Of a DNA stretch of 36,166 bases, positions 1 through 9,324 are shown in pieces. The translations under genes were made by a program, and so were the position numbers. Source of the DNA: Halalkalibacter okhensis (GTDB lineage: Bacteria; Bacillota; Bacilli; Bacillales; Bacillaceae_D). The notes below the pieces were generated by a model that was not told the origin of the DNA, made no database searches, and saw only the letters and a list, made by a program, of their open reading frames with translations. The stretch spans positions 1 to 36,166 of the forward strand of contig NZ_JRJU01000041.1 in assembly GCF_000787375.1 (NCBI RefSeq). The letters run 5' to 3'. Within the stretch, counting starts at the first letter, position 1; every line of letters begins with the position of its first letter.

Positions 1-32
1 TTTTTTACTAGCTATTTACATTCGTCAACCGA

Positions 33-1094
33 CTAATACACTCGCTGTTCACTTAGTTGATCTTGAACTAAAGGTTGATCATTTGGCTTCCCAAAGAAAT
101 ACCCTTGCGCCAGTGAAATACCTACCTGTTGGCAGAATTGGGCTTCTTCCGGACGCTCAATTCCTTCTGCTAAAACAGTCATCCCATATGCATTCCCTAT
201 GTCTAAAATCTCTTTTATTCTAGACTGCTTTTCTTGGTCTTGGTCACAATAAGCGATAAGACTACGATCAATTTTAGTGAAATTAGGTTTCAATTCCTTT
301 AAGACTTCTACACTAGAAAAGCCTGAACCTAAATCATCCAATGCAACTTTCATTCCATGCTCTTGATAAGTACGAAAGATCATTTTTAAATGGTCCATAT
401 TTTGAATTTTTTCTGTCTCGACAACTTCAAATACGAGATCAGTTGGTGCTACTCCGTATTTTTCTACTGCTTTAAATGTACTTTTCAAACAATGATTCGG
501 ATCATAGATCGATGATGGCAAAAAATTGATAAATCTCTTCACTCCAGGTTTTACAAGCCTAGAACTAATTTCTATTGAAGCAATTCGTGCCTGACTATCT
601 AAATTTGATTGTAAACCAGCTCGTTGTGAGAATGAAAACAGTTCTCCTGGGGAGAATGGGTAGCCATTTGGCAATGGTCGTAATAAAAATTCATACCCAA
701 AAACGTCATTTTGTTGTAAAGAAATTATAGGCTGCAAATGCTGAGTAAACATTCTTTTATTAATAATTGAGACAAAGTCTCGATTTTTCAGACGTTCGCT
801 AAGAACTGGAAATGATGTCATATTAACAAATCGGTTTTGGTTTTTATTCTCGTCAGTGTACGTACCAACTAATTGCTCTTTTTCTTCTTTCGTGAAGGAG
901 GCACGAATCTTTAACACCATTTCTTCTAGGTGCTCAAAAGACGTATATGGAACGAAGACCAAACTATCATTTTCCTCGTATTTTTGAACTATTTTCTTTA
1001 AACTGTGTGTAATCATTGTATTCTTACTATGAAACAGTAAATACCCTTTCGACTTTAACTCTGGAAATTGACTGCACCTCTGGCAATCATTCAT
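33..1094 (-). CDS. EAL-domain c-di-GMP phosphodiesterase-like protein
   Basis: The 353-residue protein has an EAL domain from about residue 115 to the end, which would hydrolyse cyclic di-GMP to pGpG. The signature is EFL rather than EAL (GYEFLLRP, Glu135). The usual metal- and substrate-binding positions are visible: Asn190 (INFLP), Glu in FEVVETE (223-228), the paired Asp253-Asp254 in DDLGSGFSS, Lys274 in KIDRS, Glu310 in AEGIE and Gln330 near GYFFGKP. Activity is therefore likely, but inferred. The first 110 residues match no domain I recognise and begin with a Cys4-x2-Cys7 pair. There is no membrane segment, so it is cytoplasmic. The ATG follows a GGAGGGG ribosome binding site. It lies downstream of meaB on the same strand and I see no clear terminator in the 75-base gap, so read-through from the methylmalonyl-CoA operon is possible. 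Confidence 0.88.
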   Translation of the reverse strand: MNDCQRCSQFPELKSKGYLLFHSKNTMITHSLKKIVQKYEENDSLVFVPYTSFEHLEEMVLKIRASFTKEEKEQLVGTYTDENKNQNRFVNMTSFPVLSERLKNRDFVSIINKRMFTQHLQPIISLQQNDVFGYEFLLRPLPNGYPFSPGELFSFSQRAGLQSNLDSQARIASIEISSRLVKPGVKRFINFLPSSIYDPNHCLKSTFKAVEKYGVAPTDLVFEVVETEKIQNMDHLKMIFRTYQEHGMKVALDDLGSGFSSVEVLKELKPNFTKIDRSLIAYCDQDQEKQSRIKEILDIGNAYGMTVLAEGIERPEEAQFCQQVGISLAQGYFFGKPNDQPLVQDQLSEQRVY

Positions 1095-1169
1095 TTTATC
1101 CCCTCCAATAAGATGTTTCCCCCTTTTACTACATTTTAGCTGATCATACTGAATAAAGAAATCTTGGAC

Positions 1170-2174
1170 TCATTGATGTTGATATTTATTTAATAACTCA
1201 ACAGCTGCTTTAGTCGGACTGATTTGACCATTTTCAACTGCTTCTGACACCAATGATAATTCACTCTTCACTTTCGTATTTTCATAAAAGTTTGAAAGAA
1301 GCTGCTCCTCTAGCAAAGAATAAAACCAATTCATCGCTTGTGCTTTTCTTCGTTCTGCGAATTGATTTGATTCCTTCACAAATTGAATAAACATTTCAAC
1401 TGCATTCCAGCATTCTTCTATGCCTCGTCCCGTTTGTGATGAAACGGTTTGAACTTTTGGCTCCCACCCCTTTGTCGTTTCAGGTAACATATGAAGGATT
1501 CGGCTTAAATCTACTTTCGCTTGCTCGGCTTTTTGGACGTTGCTCCCATCTGCCTTATGAATGATTAATAAATCTATTAATTCCATCATGCCTTTTTTCA
1601 TTCCTTGCAGCTCATCACCAGCACCTGTTAGCATTAATACTAAGAAACAATCAACCATTGAACGAACAGTAATTTCACTCTGACCAACCCCAACTGTTTC
1701 AACGATAATAATGTCGTAGCCTGCTGCTTCACATAAAAGGATTGTCTCCCTTGTTTTCCTAGCTACTCCCCCTAAAGTTCCTCCAGCAGGAGACGGCCGT
1801 ACAAAGGCGTTAGGATGTTTAGATAAGAGCTCCATTCTTGTTTTATCTCCAAGTATACTCCCTCGTGATAACGAACTTGAAGGATCGACAGCTAGTACAG
1901 CAACACGGTGTCCTTTGTCACAAAGCATCGTACCAATCGCCTCGATAAAAGTCGATTTCCCAGCTCCAGGAACACCAGTCACCCCAAGCCTTATCGACTT
2001 TCCTGTAACAGGAATAAGAGTCGTTAGGACATCTTGCGCTATAGAAAAATGCCTTTTCGCATTGCTTTCTATTAGGGTAATTGCTCTAGCTAAAATCGCT
2101 CGATTATTTTTTTTAACTCCTTCTATATACTCTTCTTTAGTAAGTGAACCTCGCCTGTTAGCCTGCTGACCCAT
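1170..2174 (-). CDS. meaB: MeaB/ArgK-type GTPase, methylmalonyl-CoA mutase chaperone
   Basis: This 334-residue G3E-family P-loop GTPase protects and reactivates adenosylcobalamin-dependent methylmalonyl-CoA mutase. The Walker A motif is GVPGAGKS at residues 67-74. Other family landmarks follow: DPSSSLSRGSILGDKTRM, the VETVGVGQSE switch region, and HKADGSN, where NKADG is usual. The C-terminal part, rich in charged residues, matches the dimerisation arm of the family. It is the last gene of the mutA-mutB-meaB series, 94 bases after mutB, and an imperfect hairpin fills part of that gap. The start is supported by a GGGAGGAGGAG ribosome binding site. Old names such as ArgK (arginine kinase) are misleading; the context with mutAB makes the chaperone role secure. 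Confidence 0.95.
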   Translation of the reverse strand: MGQQANRRGSLTKEEYIEGVKKNNRAILARAITLIESNAKRHFSIAQDVLTTLIPVTGKSIRLGVTGVPGAGKSTFIEAIGTMLCDKGHRVAVLAVDPSSSLSRGSILGDKTRMELLSKHPNAFVRPSPAGGTLGGVARKTRETILLCEAAGYDIIIVETVGVGQSEITVRSMVDCFLVLMLTGAGDELQGMKKGMMELIDLLIIHKADGSNVQKAEQAKVDLSRILHMLPETTKGWEPKVQTVSSQTGRGIEECWNAVEMFIQFVKESNQFAERRKAQAMNWFYSLLEEQLLSNFYENTKVKSELSLVSEAVENGQISPTKAAVELLNKYQHQ

Positions 2175-2188
2175 AGCTCCTCCTCCCT

Positions 2189-2245
2189 ACAAAGCTATGA
2201 AAGGTGCCTAAGAAGCACAACTTTAGACACCTCTATAGCTACATA
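2189..2245 (-). other. Intra-operon hairpin ahead of meaB
   Basis: An imperfect inverted repeat pairs AGCTAT (2193-2198) with ATAGCT (2235-2240). It continues inward with AGGTG (2202-2206) against CACCT (2228-2232), then CTAAG against CTTTAG. It ends a few bases before the meaB ribosome binding site. There is no U-tract, so it is not an intrinsic terminator. It could be an RNA processing or stability element that sets the MeaB:mutase ratio, which is inference. Confidence 0.45.
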
Positions 2246-2268
2246 ATAAGTAGATAAAAACTTATTTC

Positions 2269-4425
2269 TTAGTCCACTGCATAGCCCAATCGTTTATTTA
2301 ATTCCTCCATAATTTGCTTAGCCGCGATCGGGATAACGGTGCCTGGTCCAAAAATGGCCGCTGCCCCCTTATCTTTTAAGAATTGATAATCTTGAGCAGG
2401 GATTACACCACCAATAATAACAAGAATGTCTTCTCTTTCTAACCTGCGAAGCTCCTCGATGACTTGAGGAAGCAACGTCTTATGTCCAGCAGCTAAAGAA
2501 CTTACACCAATGATATGCACATCATTTTCAACAGCTTGCATGGCTGCTTCTTCAGGTGTTTGAAATAACGGTCCAATGTCGACATCAAACCCCATGTCAG
2601 CAAATGCGGTTGAAATCACTTTCGCTCCGCGATCATGACCATCCTGTCCCATTTTCGCAATCATAATCCGCGGACGTCTGCCTTCGTCTTCAGCGAATTG
2701 ATCTGTGATTTGCCGAATTTCATCCATGATCTCCTTCTCCCCAAACTCAGCACGATAAACACCGCTTATTGATCTAATAACTGCTTTGTGGCGACCAACC
2801 ACTTTTTCATACGCCATAGATATTTCACCAAGAGTGGCCCTTACTCTTGCAGCAGCAATCGCGTACTCTAATAAGTTCCCTTCTCCAGTCTTTGCTGCAT
2901 TTGTTAAATCAGCAAGTGCCTGATCTACCTCTAGTTGATTACGCTCATTCCTTACTTTTTCTAATCGTTTTAGTTGAGCAGTTCTAACAGCAGAATTATC
3001 AATATCAAGTATTTCAAGGTCCTCTTCTTGCTCCAGACGATATTTGTTCACACCAATAATCGTTTCTTTATTCGAATCAATCTTTGCTTGTCTTCGAGCT
3101 GCCGCTTCTTCGATGCGCATTTTAGGTAGCCCTGTTTCAATTGCCTTTGCCATTCCTCCAAGTTGTTCCACTTCTTCAATATGAGACCACGCTTTTTTCA
3201 TCAATTCCGCAGTTAAAGACTCTACATAATAAGATCCTCCCCATGGATCTAATACATTTGTAATCCCTGTTTCAGTTTGTAAGTATAGCTGTGTATTTCG
3301 AGCAATTCGAGCAGAGAAATCAGTAGGCAAAGCGATCGCCTCATCTAACGCATTCGTATGCAGTGATTGTGTATGACCTAGAGCAGCTGCCATCGCCTCA
3401 ACACACGTTCGTATGACATTGTTGTACGGATCTTGTTCTGTCAAGCTCCATCCAGACGTCTGCGAATGTGTTCTTAATGCGAGTGATTTTTCATTTTTCG
3501 GCTCAAATGGCTTCATTAATTTTGCCCATAGCAATCTAGCTGCTCTCATTTTTGCCACTTCCATAAAATGATTCATCCCAATCGCCCAAAAGAATGACAG
3601 CCTTGGAGCAAATTGATCAATATCAAGCCCAGCCTTGATTCCCGTTCGCACATACTCAAGTCCATCAGCAAGAGTATAGGCAAGTTCAATATCAGCTGTG
3701 GCTCCAGCCTCCTGCATATGATAACCTGAAATGCTAATACTATTAAACTTAGGCATATGCTTTGATGTATAGGCAAAAATATCCGCTATTACTTTCATCG
3801 ATGCCTCAGGTGGATAAATATAAGTGTTTCGTACCATGTACTCTTTTAAAATATCGTTTTGGATTGTACCTGTCAGTTTTTCTAAAGGAACACCTTGCTC
3901 CTCTGCTGCAACGATATAAAACGTCATGATTGGTAACACGGCTCCATTCATCGTCATCGATACAGACATTTGATCAAGCGGAATGCCATCAAATAAAATA
4001 TTCATATCCAAGATTGAATCAACTGCAACTCCCGCTTTTCCAACATCCCCTACTACACGGGGATGATCGGAATCATATCCCCTGTGGGTAGCTAAATCAA
4101 AAGCAATCGATAACCCTTTTTGTCCTGCTGCTAAATTTCTACGATAGAAGGCATTGCTTTCTTCTGCAGTAGAGAACCCTGCATATTGCCTAACTGTCCA
4201 CGGGCGTGTTTTGTACATGGCTGGGTACGGGCCGCGAAAGTAAGGAGCTATGCCTGATACATAATTCAAATGACTCATGTTCTCGAGGTCTTTTCTCGTA
4301 TATACAGATTTAATTGGAATTTGTTCTGCCGTTTGAACCACAGCCACCTCGGGCCCGTTTACATTCTCTCTAATTTCATTAAAAGATGGAAAAGGTATTT
4401 TATGAAAGTCTGGTTTCTGTTTCAT
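2269..4425 (-). CDS. mutB: Methylmalonyl-CoA mutase large (catalytic, B12-binding) subunit
   Basis: This 718-residue protein is full length for the catalytic alpha subunit, which interconverts succinyl-CoA and (R)-methylmalonyl-CoA with adenosylcobalamin. The TIM-barrel domain carries motifs such as [18 protein letters not shown] and [13 protein letters not shown]. The C-terminal cobalamin domain has the DxHxxG motif in [12 protein letters not shown], with His597 as the expected lower axial cobalt ligand, followed by [11 protein letters not shown]. The ATG overlaps the mutA stop codon by 4 bases (ATGA), so translation of the two subunits is probably coupled. With the carboxyltransferase upstream it would carry propionyl-CoA carbon from odd-chain fatty acids or branched amino acids into the TCA cycle. 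Confidence 0.97.
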   Translation of the reverse strand: MKQKPDFHKIPFPSFNEIRENVNGPEVAVVQTAEQIPIKSVYTRKDLENMSHLNYVSGIAPYFRGPYPAMYKTRPWTVRQYAGFSTAEESNAFYRRNLAAGQKGLSIAFDLATHRGYDSDHPRVVGDVGKAGVAVDSILDMNILFDGIPLDQMSVSMTMNGAVLPIMTFYIVAAEEQGVPLEKLTGTIQNDILKEYMVRNTYIYPPEASMKVIADIFAYTSKHMPKFNSISISGYHMQEAGATADIELAYTLADGLEYVRTGIKAGLDIDQFAPRLSFFWAIGMNHFMEVAKMRAARLLWAKLMKPFEPKNEKSLALRTHSQTSGWSLTEQDPYNNVIRTCVEAMAAALGHTQSLHTNALDEAIALPTDFSARIARNTQLYLQTETGITNVLDPWGGSYYVESLTAELMKKAWSHIEEVEQLGGMAKAIETGLPKMRIEEAAARRQAKIDSNKETIIGVNKYRLEQEEDLEILDIDNSAVRTAQLKRLEKVRNERNQLEVDQALADLTNAAKTGEGNLLEYAIAAARVRATLGEISMAYEKVVGRHKAVIRSISGVYRAEFGEKEIMDEIRQITDQFAEDEGRRPRIMIAKMGQDGHDRGAKVISTAFADMGFDVDIGPLFQTPEEAAMQAVENDVHIIGVSSLAAGHKTLLPQVIEELRRLEREDILVIIGGVIPAQDYQFLKDKGAAAIFGPGTVIPIAAKQIMEELNKRLGYAVD

Positions 4426-6473
4426 AGCTTACTTCCTCCAATCTCTTCTTGCAAATCATACAAGAACTGGTAAGCATTTGTGTTCCTATCAATAGCTCCT
4501 GCCAAACCAGCTTCTAATAATTGCTTCATATTTGAGTCTGTTTGACGACCTGCTATATAAATTTGAGTTCCTTTTTGCTTAAGTTGTTTAACGACTGGCA
4601 AAGCTACTTTTTCATAACTTTCGTCCTTCCCACATAGAACAACAAGTTTATGTTTTTTAGCTAGATCAATGATTTCTTCAGATGTTTCCACAGGAGTAGA
4701 CTCTTCTACTTTAAACCCACCGCATTGAAACAGTTCCTTACTAAAATCTACTCTTGCTTTATGAGAAGCAACACTACCTATCCGAACAAGGTAGACAACA
4801 GGTTCTGATACTTGCTCTTTGATATGATTGGAACGAATGCGTAGTTGTTCAAACGGTTCGGCTAAGCGTCTTTGAACAATGGGTTTAATTTTAACTGTTT
4901 GACAGTTGCCTTGTAATAGGTGATGTATTTGATGAAAAGGGGTGTTTTGTTGAACCATCTTTTTGACGTCGTCCATTGCTTCTGGTATTCCTTTAATTGG
5001 CTGATCTTCAGCATCCTCTAGTCTAAGAAAATACTCGTTTCGTGCTGCTTTTCCTGATTTTTGTTTTGCTAATTTATTTTCGGTCTTATTAACGTATTGA
5101 TTCACGCCAATCATCGTTTGTTTTCTGTGTTTGATGTCTTCTACTTTTTGGTTCCAGCAAGTTTCAACTTTTGTTTGAACAAGACCGCTTTTTAATGATG
5201 CAAACATTCCTCCAGCACGTTCAAACTCTTGAAATATCGCCCACGCTTTTTCCGCTATTTGTTCTGTTAAATGCTCAATATACCAAGATCCCCCTGCAGG
5301 ATCTACCGTTGCGCCAATATATGCCTCATCCTGCAATATCAAAGTTGTATTTCTGGCAATACGGCTTGAGAATTCAGTTGGCTCTTGCACAAGCTCATCA
5401 AATGGACTCACACAAAGACTTTCTACTCCAGCTATTGCTGCTGAAAATGCCTCACTCGTTCCACGTAATATATTCACATATGGATCTTCTTTTGATTTCG
5501 TAAACAATGAGGTTTTTGCATGAATCACCATTTTTTGGCCAAGTTCTGTTGCGCCAAACTCATTCATTATCACTGCCCAAAGTGTGCGAACGGCACGAAT
5601 TTTGGCTATTTCGCTAAAAAAGTCTTGCCCGATAGAAAATGAAAACGTAATGGATTCTCCTGCCTCTGTTGCAGAAACTCCACGTTTCATGAGGGCTTCG
5701 ACATATTCAACACCCGTTGAGAGGGCACTTGCGATTTCCAATGCAGGGCTTGCTCCTCCATTGTGATACACATGACTTTGAACTAGGACTGTGCGTAATT
5801 CTGAGTGATGTCCTTTTGCCCACTTCACTGCCCAAGCCATCAAATCATAACTGCATCCTAATGAGTAATTCATATTCCCTTCCTTAGCCAATTGGTGCAA
5901 TGGGTCAGAACCAATCGTGCCCGTTAGTTTGCTGGTAACTAGATTCAAAGCACTTAAGAGCGGAAGGCTTACGACCCCTGTATCAATATGAAACGGAAGT
6001 TGGGACAAGTCGAGACCACAAAATGCTTTCTGTACATCTTCTAAATCAAATAAAGGAACGGAAGTCATTGTCTCTTCGCATTTTGGCTTTTCTCCATTTT
6101 TCATTTTATTTGTAATCACGACATGCATGACATTTTGTCCTCTTGCAAACTCGTGTGTTACCCTCTCTCTAAGTAATATAGGTGTGGCTGCACCTAATTC
6201 TTGACTAACCGCCAATCGTACTGGTACTTTTTTTGTCCCTCTTACATAAGGAAAGGTGCCAGGTTGATCAACGAGAGTCTTGCATGCTTCAATATCTTTT
6301 GATTGATACATAGGTTCAAGGACAATATCGTCTTGGAGTTGTGTTAGAAGCGTTTCTTCAAACGATTTCCCTTTTAAAGACTTTTCTACAACTTTACGCC
6401 ATTGTTCATACGTAGGAACTGGAAATTCATTAAAAGTCATATCCATCATATTCGGTAGCCACTTTGGCTTCAC
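4422..6473 (-). CDS. mutA: Methylmalonyl-CoA mutase small subunit
   Basis: This 683-residue protein is the non-catalytic partner of MutB in the heterodimeric mutase. It is homologous to MutB along its length, with TIM-barrel motifs such as [29 protein letters not shown] and [10 protein letters not shown]. Its C-terminal flavodoxin-like region (from about residue 560) lacks the DxHxxG cobalt-ligand motif; the equivalent stretch reads [12 protein letters not shown]. That degeneration is what is known for small subunits. The proposed start is GTG, 6 bases after a GGGAGTG ribosome binding site; an internal ATG eight codons later is the alternative. A 104-base gap separates it from the carboxyltransferase gene and holds no obvious terminator, so cotranscription is likely. 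Confidence 0.95.
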   Translation of the reverse strand: MKPKWLPNMMDMTFNEFPVPTYEQWRKVVEKSLKGKSFEETLLTQLQDDIVLEPMYQSKDIEACKTLVDQPGTFPYVRGTKKVPVRLAVSQELGAATPILLRERVTHEFARGQNVMHVVITNKMKNGEKPKCEETMTSVPLFDLEDVQKAFCGLDLSQLPFHIDTGVVSLPLLSALNLVTSKLTGTIGSDPLHQLAKEGNMNYSLGCSYDLMAWAVKWAKGHHSELRTVLVQSHVYHNGGASPALEIASALSTGVEYVEALMKRGVSATEAGESITFSFSIGQDFFSEIAKIRAVRTLWAVIMNEFGATELGQKMVIHAKTSLFTKSKEDPYVNILRGTSEAFSAAIAGVESLCVSPFDELVQEPTEFSSRIARNTTLILQDEAYIGATVDPAGGSWYIEHLTEQIAEKAWAIFQEFERAGGMFASLKSGLVQTKVETCWNQKVEDIKHRKQTMIGVNQYVNKTENKLAKQKSGKAARNEYFLRLEDAEDQPIKGIPEAMDDVKKMVQQNTPFHQIHHLLQGNCQTVKIKPIVQRRLAEPFEQLRIRSNHIKEQVSEPVVYLVRIGSVASHKARVDFSKELFQCGGFKVEESTPVETSEEIIDLAKKHKLVVLCGKDESYEKVALPVVKQLKQKGTQIYIAGRQTDSNMKQLLEAGLAGAIDRNTNAYQFLYDLQEEIGGSKL

Positions 6474-6577
6474 CGCTCACTCCCTTCCTGACAAATAAGG
6501 CGTTAGAGAGACCATTTCTTTTCAATGCCCTCTTTTTAGCACTACAATAGATTGTTTACTATTCCAATTGCTTCTTC

Positions 6578-8128
6578 TTACAATGGGATATTGCCATGTT
6601 TTTTCTTAGGTAGTTGTTTCTTTTTCTTTTTCAACATTTCCAACCCATGAATAAGGCTTCGCCTAGTGTCTCTTGGATCGATAACATCATCGACCATTCC
6701 ATTTGCAGCGGCAATATACGGATTAGCAAATCGCTTCTTGTATTCATTAATTTTTTGTTGCCGTTTTTCTTCAGGGTTCGGGCTTTCTTTTATTTCTTTC
6801 GCATAAATAATTGTTGCTGCACCTTCTGGGCCCATAACAGCTATTTCTGCATTCGGCCATGCAAATACTAAATCAGCACCGATAGCTTTGCTATTTAATG
6901 CAACATATGCACCACCAAATGCTTTTCTGACAATAACCGTTATTTTTGGTACGGTTGCTTCAGAATAAGCATATAAAATCTTTGCACCATGTCGAATAAT
7001 TCCACCATGCTCCTGTTGAACCCCCGGAATGAATCCGCTTACATCTTCAAAAGTAATAAGCGGGATATTAAAACAATCACAAAATCTAATGAATCTTGAG
7101 CATTTATCTGATGAATTAATGTCAAGTCCACCTGCCATCATCTTTGGATTATTGGCAATGATTCCAACCGTTTCTCCAGCAATTCGGCCAAAGCCAATGA
7201 CAATGTTTTTCGCAAAAAGCGGTTGAACCTCCATAAATTCTCCGTCATCAACAATTTTCTTTATTACTTTCCTAACGTCATATACTTTCGTACCGTCAAC
7301 TGGAACGAGATCAAGCAATTCATTTATTCGTTCATCAACTGGTCGTTTTTCCTTTGGTTTAAGATAAACCGCACGCTCCTCGTGGTTTGCAGGAAGAAAT
7401 TGAATTAACCTTCGCACTTCTGCTAATACATCTTCTTCGGTTTTTCCGGTAAAATGTGCATTCCCACTTACACTAGAATGCACCTTTGCCCCTCCTAAAT
7501 CCTCCGCATTGATTTTTGCTCCTGTAACACTCTCAATTACTTTTGGTCCAGTAATAAACATTTGGCTTGTTTTTTCCACCATAAATACAAAATCAGTAAT
7601 TGCTGGGGAGTAAACAGCTCCACCAGCACAAGGTCCCATAATAACAGAAATTTGGGGAATGACTCCTGAATATATCGCATTTCGATAAAAGACATGCCCA
7701 TACCCATCTAAAGATAAGACACCTTCTTGAATACGAGCTCCACCAGAATCGTTCAGTCCAATTATAGGTGCACCATTTTCAGCCGCTAAGTCCATGACCT
7801 TCGCAATTTTTTGTGCATGCATTTCCCCTAATGCCCCACCAAATACCGTGAAGTCTTGTGCAAATAAAAAGACAAGACTTCCATGTATTTTTCCGTATCC
7901 TGTGACGACTCCTTCACCAGGGGCTTGATCTGAACAAAAGGCATCTCCTCGAAATTCAATAAAAGGGTTCAGTTCAACAAATGTTCCTTCATCGAGCAAA
8001 TAATCTATTCGTTCTCTAGCCGTCAATTTTCCTCGCTCATGTTGGGCGTCAATTCGCTTTTGTCCTCCCCCCTGTTTGATTCGATCACGACGGTCTTCCA
8101 TATCTTGAATAAAATCATACATATCCAT
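6578..8128 (-). CDS. Acyl-CoA carboxylase carboxyltransferase subunit (propionyl-CoA type)
   Basis: This 516-residue protein is a biotin-dependent carboxyltransferase beta subunit of the PccB/MmdA (YqjD) family. It transfers CO2 between carboxybiotin and propionyl-CoA, giving methylmalonyl-CoA. Both crotonase-like halves are present, with family motifs at the N half (GARIQEGVLSLDGYG, GPCAGGAVYSPA) and C half (GFIPGVQQEHGGIIRHGAK, AFGGAYVALNS, AVMGPEGAA). The C-terminus ends in a lysine-rich tail with KKKKKQ. No biotin carboxylase or biotin carrier gene is adjacent, so its partner must be elsewhere. A decarboxylase role is possible in principle but a membrane partner is absent. It lies 26 bases after the TetR gene and a GGGG-type ribosome binding site precedes the ATG. 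Confidence 0.93.
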   Translation of the reverse strand: MDMYDFIQDMEDRRDRIKQGGGQKRIDAQHERGKLTARERIDYLLDEGTFVELNPFIEFRGDAFCSDQAPGEGVVTGYGKIHGSLVFLFAQDFTVFGGALGEMHAQKIAKVMDLAAENGAPIIGLNDSGGARIQEGVLSLDGYGHVFYRNAIYSGVIPQISVIMGPCAGGAVYSPAITDFVFMVEKTSQMFITGPKVIESVTGAKINAEDLGGAKVHSSVSGNAHFTGKTEEDVLAEVRRLIQFLPANHEERAVYLKPKEKRPVDERINELLDLVPVDGTKVYDVRKVIKKIVDDGEFMEVQPLFAKNIVIGFGRIAGETVGIIANNPKMMAGGLDINSSDKCSRFIRFCDCFNIPLITFEDVSGFIPGVQQEHGGIIRHGAKILYAYSEATVPKITVIVRKAFGGAYVALNSKAIGADLVFAWPNAEIAVMGPEGAATIIYAKEIKESPNPEEKRQQKINEYKKRFANPYIAAANGMVDDVIDPRDTRRSLIHGLEMLKKKKKQLPKKKHGNIPL

Positions 8129-8154
8129 ATGAACAACCCCTTTTGACTTAATTC

Positions 8155-8781
8155 CTATTCACTCCTAAGAAAAAAGCGCATATATTCTTGTTTTAGACGT
8201 GCCTCTTTCGTTAAGACTGCATTCATGACTAAATCAGCATAAATATTCGCAATTTCTTGAATTGAATACTGACCTGTTTCTTTGTACCACTTGTAAGTCC
8301 AGTTCGTCATACCAAAAATAGCCATTGAGGTGATAGGCACAGGAATTTCTTTTCTAAATTCCCCACACGCTATTCCTTCTTCCACAAGACGAAACATCAT
8401 ATTTTTGTAACGTCTTCTCTTTAATTTAATCGTGTCAAAGTATTCCTTATTTAAGTATAGAGACTCTTGATAAAAAACCGTGACATGTGGCCGATACAAT
8501 TCAAACATCATCACAAATGATCGAATGGTTTCATACAGCCGCTCTGCAGGTGTGGAATACCGATTATATGCATCTTCTGCCTTATCTAAGATGTATGTAA
8601 TAAAGGAGTCATGTACGGTATATAAAAGTTCATCTTTTGATTTAAAATTATGGTAAAATCCGCCCTTCGATGAACCACTTTCCTTTACAATTCGATCTAC
8701 GGTTACAGCATGATAGCCGTTCTCTTCAAAAAGAAGGAGAGCCGTTTCAATAATCCGTTCCTTCGTAGGTTTTTTCTTCAT
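8155..8781 (-). CDS. TetR/AcrR-family regulator of the methylmalonyl-CoA operon
   Basis: The protein has 208 residues from the chosen ATG. The N-terminal helix-turn-helix reads TKERIIETALLLFEENGYHA followed by VDRIVKESGSSKGGFYHNFKSKDELL, typical of TetR repressors. The C-terminal ligand domain is variable and no ligand can be read from it; an acyl-CoA is a reasonable guess from context. An in-frame GTG 15 bases upstream overlaps the GGTGGTGGGAG ribosome binding region, so ATG at 8781 is preferred. It is the first gene of the operon, and a 24-base palindrome overlaps the start point of the promoter in front of it. Autorepression and control of the downstream genes follow naturally. Confidence 0.92.
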   Translation of the reverse strand: MKKKPTKERIIETALLLFEENGYHAVTVDRIVKESGSSKGGFYHNFKSKDELLYTVHDSFITYILDKAEDAYNRYSTPAERLYETIRSFVMMFELYRPHVTVFYQESLYLNKEYFDTIKLKRRRYKNMMFRLVEEGIACGEFRKEIPVPITSMAIFGMTNWTYKWYKETGQYSIQEIANIYADLVMNAVLTKEARLKQEYMRFFLRSE

Positions 8782-8854
8782 TCGTGCTCCCACCACCTTC
8801 CATTATTAATTCATTTGAATAGAATACATAAGATAAATAACTTAATGAACTAAA

Positions 8855-8878
8855 TTAACCGACTGGTTAGTCTGTTAA
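8855..8878 (-). promoter_or_regulatory. Probable TetR-family operator
   Basis: A 24-base palindrome has left arm TTAAC-C-GACT and right arm AGTC-T-GTTAA around a 4-base centre. Every arm base pairs symmetrically except one position. It sits just downstream of the -10 box of the leftward promoter, covering the predicted start point, the classic place for repression. The GACTGGTTAGTC core resembles known TetR-family operators. Confidence 0.75.
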
Positions 8879-8879
8879 A

Positions 8880-8908
8880 ATTGTACAAAAAGTTCAGATT
8901 ATTGTCAA
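8880..8908 (-). promoter_or_regulatory. Sigma-A promoter of the TetR-carboxylase-mutase operon
   Basis: On the minus strand a perfect -35 box TTGACA (8908-8903) is followed after exactly 17 bases by -10 box TACAAT (8885-8880). The predicted start is near 8873, inside the TetR-type palindrome. The leader to the TetR start is about 90 bases. Confidence 0.82.
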
Positions 8909-8916
8909 TGTAAATC

Positions 8917-8930
8917 TGTAAACGCTTACA
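8917..8930. promoter_or_regulatory. cre box (CcpA site)
   Basis: TGTAAACGCTTACA is a perfect 14-base palindrome matching the catabolite-responsive element consensus. Its centre is about 50 bases upstream of the predicted leftward start, just outside the -35 box. It lies between divergent genes, so it could affect the methylmalonyl-CoA operon, the small rightward gene, or both. Confidence 0.75.
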
Positions 8931-9014
8931 GTATTTCGAGTGATTCACTTGTTAGATGTATATGGAAAATGGGCATAATAAATGAAAAAACTTATAGAAA
9001 GGAGACGAACTATC

Positions 9015-9197
9015 ATGTCCTATCATCCTGAACGAATGAAAATGTTGCTCACCTATGATCGCTTTTTAATGTCAGCTTACAAAGAAATATTGCAGTTTAC
9101 GAAGGACGAAGAACGTGCTCTTCACTATGTATTTACTAGCTATATTAAAACTGATCCTATTTTCACAAACGCTTATGAACTATTAACAGAAGCATAA
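9015..9197 (+). CDS. Small protein of unknown function (60 aa)
   Basis: I do not recognise this protein. The start at 9015 is chosen because an excellent AAAGGAG lies 8-9 bases upstream; the longer reading frame from 8982 would place that site inside the coding sequence. The 60 residues are soluble, probably helical, rich in Tyr, Met and charged residues, and have no signal peptide, cysteine or membrane segment. It is divergent from the TetR operon. A strong hairpin follows the stop codon, so it looks like a single-gene transcript. A weak promoter candidate is CATAAT at 8974-8979. The ribosome binding site, terminator and lack of a competing gene make it likely to be real. Confidence 0.7.
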   Translation: MSYHPERMKMLLTYDRFLMSAYKEILQFTKDEERALHYVFTSYIKTDPIFTNAYELLTEA

Positions 9198-9221
9198 AAA
9201 AACTCTCACAAAAGTAAAATA

Positions 9222-9258
9222 GGGATGTCCAAAAGATTCTAGACCTTTTGGACATCCC
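9222..9258. terminator. Bidirectional hairpin terminator
   Basis: GGGATGTCCAAAAG (9222-9235) pairs perfectly with CTTTTGGACATCCC (9245-9258) over a 9-base loop. It lies between convergent genes. The minus-strand side is followed by CTATTTTACTTTT, so it is best as terminator of the leftward IDEAL-domain gene but may serve both. Its stem resembles the one at 33548-33595. Confidence 0.8.
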
Positions 9259-9324
9259 GGTTCTAACTTAATTATATCGTCATTACTCGTTCAATGCGCC
9301 CACATAACCAGATTAGGTCTGCAG

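Noticed and set aside
1915-2169. Rightward open frame of 84 codons opposite meaB
   Set aside because: It lies wholly antisense to a well-conserved GTPase, has no ribosome binding site and a composition typical of a shadow frame.
5171-5503. Rightward open frame of 110 codons opposite mutA
   Set aside because: It is antisense to conserved mutA sequence and has no ribosome binding site or recognisable domain.
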